This document shows, piece by piece, positions 14,196 through 21,686 of a stretch of DNA of 21,686 bases. This stretch comes from a virus: IMG/VR virus record IMGVR_UViG_3300030108_000665, positions 1 through 21,686 of that record. One strand, written 5' to 3'. Position numbers and translations under genes: made by a program. Positions within the stretch are counted from its first letter, which is position 1; the number at the start of each line of letters is the position of its first letter. Below the pieces are notes generated by a model. That model made no database searches. It worked only from the letters and a program-made list of their open reading frames with translations, and was not told the DNA's origin.

Positions 14196-15001
14196 TGAAT
14201 AGAATATTAAAAAGACCAATGTTTAGAATAGGTGGTTCTGCAGGGACTGGTATCACATCAGGACTAGATAGACCTGGATATCAAGATCCATTACCAGCAC
14301 CAGTTGGATCTACAAGAGAGAGACTTTTAAGAGCTATAGGTGAACAGCCTAATAATAGAAATTTATCACGGTTTTTAACAACGTTTGGTTTAGATCTATT
14401 ATCGAGACCGCCATCAGGTGGATTCTTTTCTACAGTAGCACAGTCTGCTAAAGGACCAACAGAACAATTATATTCTGATCTTGATGCAGAAAGAGATCTA
14501 CAAAGACAAGTTTCATTAGCAGCAGAACAATCTGATATCGAACAAGAACAAGCAACTGAATTACAATTGTTAAAAAACCTTGATAAGGATGATGCATCTG
14601 CAATTAAAAAACAAGCTCAAGAAGGTTTTGAAGCTGGAGAATATGGTAGCGTAAATGAAGGTATTAGAACACTTTTACAAATAAAAAGATTTGGTATTGA
14701 AGATAGACCAGAAGAATTAAGATCAAATAAAATAGAAGATCTTGTTGTAAAAGGTCTTAACGCACCAGGCATGAGTTTAAGTGACGAACCTGTTGTAAGA
14801 AAACAAGCCGTTTTCTTAACTGATAAAGGTAAAATAGAAAAAAATAACGAAGGAATATCTTTTGGAGTAAATCCTTTTGTTGAACAAGGTAATACATATG
14901 AACCTGGTAAAGTTTATTATAGTGCCGAACAAGATAAATTTTATATATATAATGGACCAGAGTCAGAGCAACAATTTGAATTAATAGATATTAAAAGATA
15001 G
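14195..15001 (+). CDS. Putative virion protein with Gly-rich N-terminus and coiled coil (268 aa)
   Basis: The N-terminus MNRILKRPMFRIGGSAGTG, followed by ITSGLDRPGYQDP to residue 32, is a phrase I recall from uncultured marine phages. It shares the basic-Phe-Arg-Ile-Gly-Gly flavour of the GGRIG motifs in the 651-residue protein upstream. Residues 90-130 form a Glu/Gln/Asp-rich coiled coil (LDAERDLQRQVSLAAEQ and following). The C-terminal 60 residues include KVYYSAEQDKFYIYNG, probably a beta hairpin. No enzymatic motif is seen. The gene starts at a TAATG overlap and ends with TAG inside AGGAG, which primes the next gene. An internal virion or assembly role is inferred from position only. Confidence 0.5.
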   Translation: MNRILKRPMFRIGGSAGTGITSGLDRPGYQDPLPAPVGSTRERLLRAIGEQPNNRNLSRFLTTFGLDLLSRPPSGGFFSTVAQSAKGPTEQLYSDLDAERDLQRQVSLAAEQSDIEQEQATELQLLKNLDKDDASAIKKQAQEGFEAGEYGSVNEGIRTLLQIKRFGIEDRPEELRSNKIEDLVVKGLNAPGMSLSDEPVVRKQAVFLTDKGKIEKNNEGISFGVNPFVEQGNTYEPGKVYYSAEQDKFYIYNGPESEQQFELIDIKR

Positions 15002-15009
15002 GAGAACAA

Positions 15010-18000
15010 ATGGTATCTCCATACGATCCAAATCAACTTTCTAAACAAGAAGAAAACAACGAAACTAATTTAGCTGTATCTATTGCATCTGGTATTGGTT
15101 CTGGTTTAATAAAAATACCTGTTGGTTTAGCGTCTGTTGCTGCAGAAGTTTATGATGCAGTTAAGGGAGAGGGTGTTGAGATTGAAGATAGTGCGGTCGC
15201 TAGATTAGAAAAATTTATAGATGATAGTGTAGTGGGTGATGTATTATCTGGACTAGAAGAAAAAGCTAGAGACACAGCAGCAGGAAGAATTACAGAAGCA
15301 TTAGTTCAAGTGGGAATACCAGCAGCACGGGGTGCAAAAATAGCTGGACAAATATCTACAAAATTAATCCGTAAAATTAAAAGTGGTAAAAGAGTATCAT
15401 TACAAGGTAAAACAGCTAAAAATTTAAATAAAGGTCAAGTACAAGCAGGTAAATTAAATAGAGCAGCTGGAGTGGCTAGATTTGCAGCAACCACAACTGG
15501 AGGTGCAGCTGGAGCTTCCTTAGTTTATGACATAGAAGACATTGGAACTTTTGGAGATATTTTTGTAGAGGGACCAACAGCTTTAGATGGAGATGCTAAA
15601 AATGATACTGAAGATGAAGCATTACGTAGATTAGAAAACAGAGCTAAATTTTTTGTTGAAGGTGTTTTTGTTGCACCTTTTGCATACGGTGCAGGCAAAC
15701 TTGCAGGATTAATTGGTAAAAAAGGTAAAGAACTTGCATTTAGTAATTCACAGTTTGAAAGATTTGTTGATAAATATATTGCTGCTCCGTTTAGACCAAG
15801 AAGTAAAAAATCACAAGAGTTGTTTGAAGCAGGTATGAGAGTTGAAGGACAAGAGGGTGCAAGTGCAATTGTTGCAAAAGATTTAGTAAAAGATATTGAT
15901 GATTCATTTAAAAAAATTTTTGATAAATCTACACCAGCAGCAGATAGAATAAAAAACAAAGATGAACTATTAACTCAAATGGATAGTTTATTAAAAACAA
16001 GTAAAGATAGAATCGCAGGAAATGAATTTAGATTTGCAGGTTTTAATGAAAAAAAATTAAAAGATTTTTATCAATCTTTAGACAATATAAAAGTTTCTAA
16101 AAAACAACAAGACGCTTTAGTATCTACTTTAATAAATTCTAAAAATGCTTTTAATAGACTTCAAACAGATTTGTTACAAGGTGGCAATCTTACAACAAGT
16201 AACAAAGATGAATTGTTACAGTTTTTTAGTAATAGATTAAAATCCACACTATCAAATGACTATAAAATATTTGAAAATAGTAAAATATTTAAATCATCAA
16301 ACTATGTTCCAACAGATGAAAAAAGATTAGCTGTTGCACAGGTATTTCAAAATTATGCAAAAGCAAATAAAGTTAAAAATTACGGAGAAAAAGATGCATT
16401 ATTAGATGTTAATAAGGTTTTAGATAATGTAAAAATGGATAAGGTGACTAAATCACCAGTGTTTGATTTTGAAAGTAAGAGTGCCTTTTATGACGGTGTT
16501 GTTCAAAAAGCAAATATTGCAAAACTAATAACTACAAATAAATTTGATAAAAAAGATTTAATTACATCACAACAAGATTTAAAAGCATTTAGAGAATTAT
16601 TTGGTGAAATAAAAGACGCTAGAAGAACTATTGTTAACAATATGCAAGCTATGACTGCTGTCACAGCAAAAGATAAATTTTATAATACTATCGCACAAAG
16701 CGGTAAGATTGTTTTTGATAACCCAACGAAAGCACAATTAAATTTACCTAACAGACCTGGATATACAAGAAGCAGGTTTGGTATGCAGATTAAATCTCCT
16801 CTTGGAGAAGAAATATATACTAACCCTATGAATGGTAAATTTACTTCATCGGAGTATGAAGAAGCAATTAAGTTTGCTGAAAAAATGGTATTTGATGGCT
16901 TTATGAAAGAAAATATTTATAGATACGGTATAGCTGTTCCAAAAGGACTTGCACAAGTTGCAAAAACAGTTTTAGGTCCTTTTACACACATGCGTAACTT
17001 TACAAGTGCTGTAGCATTTAGTTATGCCACTGGTAATTTATTTAAAAATCCTGCATTTATTTTACAAAATTTTAGAAAATCTTTTAATACAATACAACCA
17101 CAATTATTATATAGGAACTTGCCAGAGGATCAGGCATTTTATAGATTCTTATTAGATGAAGGTGTGGTTAATTCAAGTTCTACATTTCAAGATGTACAGG
17201 GTTTATTAAAAGATATTGCAAAAGGTGGTGATCTTGTCGATAGAGTTTTTGGAAAACTTGGTAAAAGAATGACAAAAACTTTTAGAGCTGCACAAGATTT
17301 ATATGTTGCAGAGGATGATTTTTATAAAATATATAACTATCTTGCAGAGTTTGATAATTTAAAAGGTGCATACAAAGGTGCTATTCCTGACATAGAACTT
17401 GCAAAAAGAGCGGCTAATATTGTTAGAAACACGGTGCCAAACTATGCATATGTATCTGATTTTGTAAAAGGTCTACGTAGATCACCTTTAGGTAATTTTG
17501 TATCATTTCCTGCAGAGATAATTAGAACTTCTATGAATATTGCTCAACAAGGTGTTAGAGAATTAAAAGATCCTGCATTACGAAGTATTGGTGCAAGAAG
17601 ACTAATTGGTTTTGGAACAGGTGTAGCTATCATACCACCAACAGTAACAGAAATGTTTAGAGGTATGTACGGTATTACAAGAGATCAGGTTGCAGCAATC
17701 AGAAGATTTTTACCTGAATGGTCTAGAGAATCTACAATTATTCCTAACAAAGATAAAGATGGTAACTTATATTATACAGATTTTAGTCATGGTTTTGCTT
17801 ATGATACTGTCGTTAACCCTATACAAGCTCTTGTAGCAAACGTTGAAGGTAATGAAGAAGGACCTTTAATGGCTGATCTTGTAACAGGTGTTGCAAAAGG
17901 TGCTGGTAGATTAGTAGAACCATTTATAAGTGAATCTATTTGGACTCAAGCAATAGCCAATTTGTTTGTAAGAAAAGGTAGAACAGCAGAAGGTAACCAA

Positions 18001-18810
18001 CTATGGAATCCAGAAGACTTTGAGGGAAACAAAATGTTTGGTGGATTAAAACATTTATCAGAAGCATTAGCTCCTTTTTCTTTTCAACAGTTACAAAGAT
18101 TAGGTCAAGCTGCTATATTTGGTGAAGATCCTAAAACAGGACAAGATTTAAGTGTAGGGGGTGAACTTGCAGGATTCTTTGGTTTTAGAAATATTAAATT
18201 AGATATTCCAAGATCATTAAATTTTAAAATATCTGCTTATAATACAACACTTAGAAATAGTAGAAGATTTCTACCAAGGGCAGAAGGTAATGTAAAAGGT
18301 GATGATATAGTTCAAGGTTTAATTACTGGTAATGATAGTTGGATGCAAGGTATGAAAGATATGAAAAAAGACATAAAGGGAATGGAAGATTTAGGTTTCT
18401 CAAACAAAGAAATTGCAACTATATTTGATAGAAGAGGATTAGGTCAGGATTACGGATTTTTAAAAAAAAATAAATTTAAACCATTTCAAATACCAAGAGG
18501 TTTAGTTGAAGCATACATAAGAAATGCAAAAGAAAATAATTATAATAATCCAATGTCAAAAGAAACATTTAATAAAATAAAATTAATTATAAAAAATTTA
18601 TCAAGAATTTCTTTAGACGATCCTTTTCCAGATTTAGGTATTCAATTAGAAAGAATGAGTAGTTTTAAACTACCAACCGCTGCACTACCACAAACACCTA
18701 TGCCAATGGTACAACCAAAAGCGCAAGTAGTTAATCCAAATACTAACTTGACACAAACAGAACAGGCGTTACTATCACCAGAAGAACAAGTTATAGCGAG
18801 CAGAACATAA
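15010..18810 (+). CDS. Giant internal virion / DNA-ejection-type protein (1266 aa)
   Basis: This is the largest protein in the window, at the size and position of the big ejection proteins of podoviruses. Hydrophobic, Gly/Ala-rich stretches at about 21-49, 154-173 and 215-236 could insert in the host envelope. A long Lys-rich helical middle (about 245-640) follows. Then come RYGIAVPKGLAQVAKTVLGP at about 638-657 and the phrases GNFVSFPAEIIRTS near 830-843 and RLIGFGTGVAIIPPTVTEMF near 868-887, which I recall from similar large marine phage proteins. I see no transglycosylase or protease motif, although T7 gp16 carries a lytic domain. Start support: AGGAG at 15000-15004, overlapping the previous TAG stop. 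The end overlaps the lysis-region gene as TAATG. Confidence 0.6.
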   Translation: MVSPYDPNQLSKQEENNETNLAVSIASGIGSGLIKIPVGLASVAAEVYDAVKGEGVEIEDSAVARLEKFIDDSVVGDVLSGLEEKARDTAAGRITEALVQVGIPAARGAKIAGQISTKLIRKIKSGKRVSLQGKTAKNLNKGQVQAGKLNRAAGVARFAATTTGGAAGASLVYDIEDIGTFGDIFVEGPTALDGDAKNDTEDEALRRLENRAKFFVEGVFVAPFAYGAGKLAGLIGKKGKELAFSNSQFERFVDKYIAAPFRPRSKKSQELFEAGMRVEGQEGASAIVAKDLVKDIDDSFKKIFDKSTPAADRIKNKDELLTQMDSLLKTSKDRIAGNEFRFAGFNEKKLKDFYQSLDNIKVSKKQQDALVSTLINSKNAFNRLQTDLLQGGNLTTSNKDELLQFFSNRLKSTLSNDYKIFENSKIFKSSNYVPTDEKRLAVAQVFQNYAKANKVKNYGEKDALLDVNKVLDNVKMDKVTKSPVFDFESKSAFYDGVVQKANIAKLITTNKFDKKDLITSQQDLKAFRELFGEIKDARRTIVNNMQAMTAVTAKDKFYNTIAQSGKIVFDNPTKAQLNLPNRPGYTRSRFGMQIKSPLGEEIYTNPMNGKFTSSEYEEAIKFAEKMVFDGFMKENIYRYGIAVPKGLAQVAKTVLGPFTHMRNFTSAVAFSYATGNLFKNPAFILQNFRKSFNTIQPQLLYRNLPEDQAFYRFLLDEGVVNSSSTFQDVQGLLKDIAKGGDLVDRVFGKLGKRMTKTFRAAQDLYVAEDDFYKIYNYLAEFDNLKGAYKGAIPDIELAKRAANIVRNTVPNYAYVSDFVKGLRRSPLGNFVSFPAEIIRTSMNIAQQGVRELKDPALRSIGARRLIGFGTGVAIIPPTVTEMFRGMYGITRDQVAAIRRFLPEWSRESTIIPNKDKDGNLYYTDFSHGFAYDTVVNPIQALVANVEGNEEGPLMADLVTGVAKGAGRLVEPFISESIWTQAIANLFVRKGRTAEGNQLWNPEDFEGNKMFGGLKHLSEALAPFSFQQLQRLGQAAIFGEDPKTGQDLSVGGELAGFFGFRNIKLDIPRSLNFKISAYNTTLRNSRRFLPRAEGNVKGDDIVQGLITGNDSWMQGMKDMKKDIKGMEDLGFSNKEIATIFDRRGLGQDYGFLKKNKFKPFQIPRGLVEAYIRNAKENNYNNPMSKETFNKIKLIIKNLSRISLDDPFPDLGIQLERMSSFKLPTAALPQTPMPMVQPKAQVVNPNTNLTQTEQALLSPEEQVIASRT

Positions 18811-18986
18811 TGAAAAAATCGGCACTACAAAAAATAGAGGATCATGAAAAGCTTTGCAGAATAATGCAAAAGCAAACCTTTGATCAAATAAAAGAAGTTA
18901 AAGACCGTATTGCACGTATGGAAAAAATGATAGTAGGTGGTGCCATAGGTATAATTATAGCTTTAATATTAAACATGATACAATGA
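18810..18986 (+). CDS. Small coiled-coil, membrane-anchored protein (XhlA/holin-like), 58 aa
   Basis: This 58-residue frame starts at a TAATG overlap (18808-18812) and its TGA overlaps the next ATG (ATGA, 18983-18986). Residues 5-40 form a charged amphipathic helix with a heptad-like pattern; residues 41-57 (IVGGAIGIIIALILNMI) form one C-terminal membrane helix. Length and layout match XhlA-type haemolysin/lysis proteins found beside phage endolysins. It lies directly in front of the M15 peptidase, so a holin or lysis-helper role is likely. A spanin-like or unrelated membrane role cannot be excluded, since only one short helix is present. Confidence 0.62.
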   Translation: MKKSALQKIEDHEKLCRIMQKQTFDQIKEVKDRIARMEKMIVGGAIGIIIALILNMIQ

Positions 18987-19459
18987 ATTTGAGTCGTAAC
19001 TTCACCCTTCAAGAGCTTATTAAATCGGACACTGCGATCAGGTTAGATATTAATAACAATCCTAACTCAGGTCAGATTGAAAAATTAAAAGCATTGTGTG
19101 AAAATATTCTTCAACCGGTTCGAGACCATTTTGGCAGAGTAAAAGTGACTAGCGGATTTCGTTCTGAACAACTTTGTTTAAAAATAGGTAGCTCTGTAAA
19201 TTCACAGCACGCCAAGGCCGAGGCCGCAGACTTCGAATGTATGGGCACAGACAATGCAGAATTAGCTGACTGGATTTATTCAAACCTAGATTTTGATCAA
19301 TTAATATTAGAGTTTTATACACCAGGAGAACCAAACAGTGGGTGGATACACTGCAGCTATACTACTGATCAACCAAGAAAACAATTTTTACATGCTTTTA
19401 AATCAGAGGGTAAAACTAAATACAAACCAGTATTAGGAAAGGCAAAAGATATAGTCTAG
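18983..19459 (+). CDS. M15-type peptidase, probable endolysin (158 aa)
   Basis: The protein has the complete zinc motif of peptidase M15 (DD- or LD-carboxypeptidase-like, M15_3 family): TSGFRS at 56-61, QHAKAEAADF with zinc ligands H76 and D83, LILEFY with the catalytic E110, and WIHCSY with the third ligand H123. Such enzymes cleave peptide cross-links or stems of peptidoglycan and in phages serve as endolysins. At 158 residues it is a single catalytic domain without a cell-wall binding part or signal peptide. It therefore would need a holin to reach the wall, which agrees with the membrane protein encoded upstream. The gene overlaps the convergent helicase gene through a shared CTAG at 19456-19459. 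Confidence 0.85.
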   Translation: MNLSRNFTLQELIKSDTAIRLDINNNPNSGQIEKLKALCENILQPVRDHFGRVKVTSGFRSEQLCLKIGSSVNSQHAKAEAADFECMGTDNAELADWIYSNLDFDQLILEFYTPGEPNSGWIHCSYTTDQPRKQFLHAFKSEGKTKYKPVLGKAKDIV

Positions 19460-20886
19460 ATCCATTCTTTCATTTCTTCTCCCATAACTTCTGATGCTAT
19501 GTTTATTTTTTTACGTAAAGCTTCTACAATCTTTTCATCAATTGTATCTTCAGCTATTAAATCAATATAAGTTACATTTTTCTTCTGTCCTATTCTGTGT
19601 GCTCTGTCCTCTGACTGTAATCTTTTCTCAAGGTCATAACCATTAGAATAGTAAACAACTGTATTTGCTTTTGTGAGTGTAATACCATACCCACCAGTCT
19701 GTGGCGTGCCTATTATAAATCTACATTCCGGACCATTTTGAAACTTACGAATATTATCTTGTCTATCTTCTTGTGGTGTCAAACCATAATAATCTACAAT
19801 AGATTCTTCACCGTATTTTTCTACAATATTTTTTATTATTTGGTTTACATCTCTTTGATAGTTAGCCCATATAATAACTTTACCCTCCGTCTCTTCTAAT
19901 ATATTCATTAATTCTTTTATTCTATTGTTGTCTATTAATTGCGTAGTACCATCATCAGCAGTAAAATGACCACAAGTTATTTGATGTAATCTCATAAGCT
20001 GAGTTAACACAGTCATGGTGGTTGTAACTTTACCATTTAATATAGCCATAGCTGCTTTCTTCATCTGCTCGTATATTTTTCTTTGGTCATGTGTAAGCAC
20101 AATATGTCTTTTAGTAAAATTTTTAGGTGGTAAATCTAAACAATCTTCTTTTAACACTCTATCTGAAAATGTTTTTACAATGTCTGATAACTCACTAAGA
20201 TTTTGAAACTTACTTACAACTTGTATAGATCTGCCTCTTACATGCATTGTTTTCATAATTGCATATCTGTTTCTAAAAGAATAGTAGGAAGCATGATCTA
20301 ATAAATAAGGATCTAAAAAATAACACTGTGTATATAAATCTAATGGATTTTTTGTAATAGGAGATCCTGTCATTATTCTTCTGTATTTTGCTTTTTCTCC
20401 TAAATCTATTATATTTCTAGTTCTTTTAGCAGTGGGTGTTTTTATAGTGGTTGACTCATCTATAGCCATTAAAACTTTATGTGAATTTAAAAATTTAGAA
20501 GCAAATTTAACACCTTTATCTGTAGATAAAGCCTCAACATTCATAATTAAAATGTGTAAAGCAGTTTCTATTTCAAATAAAGAATTTAATTTTTCTTCCT
20601 GACTTTTTGTAATATTTGGTTGCCACAATACAGTTACATTTTCTATATGATTTGGTAAATGTGTAGGTAATTCTTGTTCGTACCAAGTCTTAACAACACC
20701 TTTTGGTGCAATAATTAAGGCACCATCAATCTTACCTTTGTCATACAACATAGCAACATTGTCTATTAATACTTTTGTTTTACCTGTCCCCATTTCCATA
20801 AAATAAGCGTAGTTTTCTTTGTTCCATGACTTTTTTAAAGCAGTTAATTGATGCTCATATGGTTTTGTTTTAAATTTATAATTCAT
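19456..20886 (-). CDS. SNF2-family DEAD-like helicase/translocase (476 aa)
   Basis: All main superfamily 2 motifs are present. Numbered from the chosen start: MGTGKT at 32-37 (Walker A), DEST at 143-146 (Walker B), MTGSP at 172-176 (motif III), GTPQTGGYGITL at about 393-404 (motif V) and QSEDRAHRIGQ at 424-434 (motif VI). The last is the SNF2 signature. It probably remodels or translocates along phage DNA during replication, recombination or transcription. I chose the ATG at 20886 because AGAAAGAAG precedes it and because a start at 20913 would lie upstream of the likely transcription start in the palindrome. It is the only minus-strand gene and is convergent with the lysis genes. Some phages carry similar stand-alone helicases of unknown exact role. 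Confidence 0.88.
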   Translation of the reverse strand: MNYKFKTKPYEHQLTALKKSWNKENYAYFMEMGTGKTKVLIDNVAMLYDKGKIDGALIIAPKGVVKTWYEQELPTHLPNHIENVTVLWQPNITKSQEEKLNSLFEIETALHILIMNVEALSTDKGVKFASKFLNSHKVLMAIDESTTIKTPTAKRTRNIIDLGEKAKYRRIMTGSPITKNPLDLYTQCYFLDPYLLDHASYYSFRNRYAIMKTMHVRGRSIQVVSKFQNLSELSDIVKTFSDRVLKEDCLDLPPKNFTKRHIVLTHDQRKIYEQMKKAAMAILNGKVTTTMTVLTQLMRLHQITCGHFTADDGTTQLIDNNRIKELMNILEETEGKVIIWANYQRDVNQIIKNIVEKYGEESIVDYYGLTPQEDRQDNIRKFQNGPECRFIIGTPQTGGYGITLTKANTVVYYSNGYDLEKRLQSEDRAHRIGQKKNVTYIDLIAEDTIDEKIVEALRKKINIASEVMGEEMKEWI

Positions 20887-20906
20887 AATTTTCTTCTTTC
20901 TATGGG

Positions 20907-20939
20907 TTGACATATAATCCAGGATGCATTATATGTCAA
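20907..20939. promoter_or_regulatory. Perfect 12-bp inverted repeat: likely divergent promoter/operator
   Basis: TTGACATATAAT at 20907-20918 is repeated in exact inverted form at 20928-20939, with a 9-base spacer. Each arm contains TTGACA followed directly by TATAAT. Read across the repeat, both strands show TTGACA, 17 bases, TATATG (20930-20935 on the plus strand, 20916-20911 on the minus strand). Symmetric transcription in both directions is therefore possible, with starts near 20942 and 20904. It sits between the only divergent gene pair, helicase and the 119-residue gene. It may also bind a dimeric regulator or form a hairpin in RNA. Confidence 0.6.
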
Positions 20940-20945
20940 GGCATA

Positions 20946-21305
20946 ATGTCAGAAAGAAAAGTTTATGTAATACAACATATTGCTGGAACACAAGCCGGTA
21001 ACCCTAAAATAAATATTATAGGCGCACAAAAATATGGTGAGTTTAAATTTTTATTGCCGGAGTTTTCGCAAATGATTTTTTCTCCTGGTCCTTTAATTTT
21101 TAAATTAAGACAAGGATTAAAAGATTTTACAGAGAAAGATCATTTATTATTAACAGGTGATCCTGCATTAATAGGTGTAGCATGTTCTATTGTATCTGAT
21201 ATTACAAATGGTAAATACAATTTATTAAAATGGGATAAACAAGAAAGAAAATATTATCCTATATCTATTAATTTATACGAGAAAGGAGAAATAGATGACA
21301 ATTGA
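20946..21305 (+). CDS. Conserved marine phage protein of unknown function (119 aa)
   Basis: I start the gene at ATG 20946 (MSERKVYVIQHIAG). The frame is open upstream to a TTG at 20907, but those codons lie in the palindrome and read poorly as protein. The product contains KYGEFKFLLPEFSQM at about 30-44, LRQGLKDF at about 55-62 and HLLLTGDPALIG at about 67-78. I recognise this as a small protein often found in early regions of uncultured marine phages, without known role. No catalytic motif or membrane segment is seen. The only Shine-Dalgarno-like sequence is AAGG at 20938-20941. The end overlaps the next gene by 11 bases. Confidence 0.65.
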   Translation: MSERKVYVIQHIAGTQAGNPKINIIGAQKYGEFKFLLPEFSQMIFSPGPLIFKLRQGLKDFTEKDHLLLTGDPALIGVACSIVSDITNGKYNLLKWDKQERKYYPISINLYEKGEIDDN

Positions 21306-21686
21306 TTTTGAAAGAGACCAACAAGATGCAATGAAGAAGACTACCAATATTCAATCACTTGCAGATCAAGTAGAAAGATTAGAGGGTGTTGCTTCAGACA
21401 TAGAAGTAGCAGAAAATAATTTAAAAGAATTAAAAAAGAAAAGAGACCATATATCGGGTGATATTATACCGACTATGATGTCTGAAATGGGACTTGCAGA
21501 ATTAAAACTGCATGATGGATCACATTTAAAAGTTTCAACGTCGTATCGTGCTACCATAACGGAAGCAAATAAAGAAGCGGCGTATAACTGGCTTCGTAAC
21601 AATGGACTGGGGGATATAATCAAAAATGAGATATCCGTATCCTTTGGTCGCAACGAAGATAACAAGGCGGCTGATTATGCCGAACT
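21295..21686 (+). CDS. Coiled-coil phage protein of unknown function, 3' end missing
   Basis: A strong AAGGAG (21283-21288) stands 6 bases before the ATG at 21295, and the frame stays open to the window end, giving 130 visible residues. Residues 14-52 form a coiled coil (LADQVERLEGVASDIEVAEN and following). Then come ELKLHDGSHLKVSTSYRATI at about 69-88 and AAYNWLRNNGLGDIIKN at about 95-111, followed by VSFGRNED. I recall the combination of coiled coil, DGS-type strand, Trp-Leu-Arg helix and SFGR-ED end from small early-region phage proteins of unknown function. It overlaps the upstream gene by 11 bases, so the two are co-transcribed. The end of the protein lies beyond the window. Confidence 0.62.
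   Translation, partial: MTIDFERDQQDAMKKTTNIQSLADQVERLEGVASDIEVAENNLKELKKKRDHISGDIIPTMMSEMGLAELKLHDGSHLKVSTSYRATITEANKEAAYNWLRNNGLGDIIKNEISVSFGRNEDNKAADYAE

Noticed and set aside
19456-20886. Helicase as part of an anti-phage defence system
   Set aside because: No methylase, nuclease or other defence partner is adjacent, and the gene sits within phage genes; a replication or recombination role is simpler.
20887-20913. ATG at 20913 as start of the helicase
   Set aside because: It lies inside the palindrome and upstream of the likely transcription start; ATG at 20886 has a purine-rich site before it. Not fully excluded.
20907-20945. TTG start for the 119-residue gene
   Set aside because: It would place the start at the first base of the palindrome and add 13 residues without pattern; ATG at 20946 starts a recognisable N-terminus.
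1-21686. tRNA genes, CRISPR arrays, attachment sites, insertion sequences
   Set aside because: No cloverleaf with a CCA-type end, regularly spaced repeats, integrase or transposase was seen by eye; a tRNA scan was not possible.

Overview
The window looks like part of the genome of an uncultured, AT-rich marine tailed phage with a short (podovirus-like) tail. I infer this from the tightly packed same-strand genes, from protein types typical of marine viral metagenomes, and from the P22 gp10-like nozzle protein together with large ejection-type proteins. The strong A/T codon bias suggests an AT-rich marine alphaproteobacterial host such as SAR11, but no host gene or tRNA is present to prove it. 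Both ends are cut inside genes. No integrase, attachment site, tRNA, CRISPR array or insertion sequence was seen, and no gene-free stretch exceeds 60 bases.

Layout: (1) 1-5230 is a neck and tail-fibre module. It holds the end of a head-tail adaptor, a small virion-like protein, a repeat-rich structural protein with an N-terminal cupredoxin-like domain, a tail-fibre protein, a glycine-rich adhesin-like protein and a conserved 152-residue protein. (2) 5269-8174 is a cassette of five overlapping, mutually divergent 2-oxoglutarate/Fe(II) oxygenase genes, much richer in AT than its flanks, with a promoter candidate on each side. (3) 8212-18810 is a second structural module: nozzle/DNA-stabilisation protein, three small proteins, and four larger proteins ending in a 1266-residue protein that I read as DNA-ejection or internal virion components. 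(4) 18810-19459 is a probable lysis pair: a 58-residue coiled-coil plus membrane-anchor protein overlapping an M15-type peptidase. (5) 19456-20886 is a SNF2-like helicase, the only gene on the minus strand. (6) From 20946 onward two early-type genes of unknown function run rightward from a perfect 12-bp inverted repeat that could be a divergent promoter/operator.

How the genes fit together: genes on the plus strand to 19459 look like a late operon. Seven junctions are TAATG stop/start overlaps and three Shine-Dalgarno sequences are built into the preceding TAG stop, so translational coupling is likely. The oxygenase cassette interrupts the structural genes immediately after the tail-fibre genes. 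It may modify virion or host proteins, or host metabolites. The strongest points for follow-up are this five-oxygenase cassette, the putative metal-binding cupredoxin domain on a tail protein, and the palindrome at 20907-20939. All functions are read by eye from sequence motifs; no database search was run.
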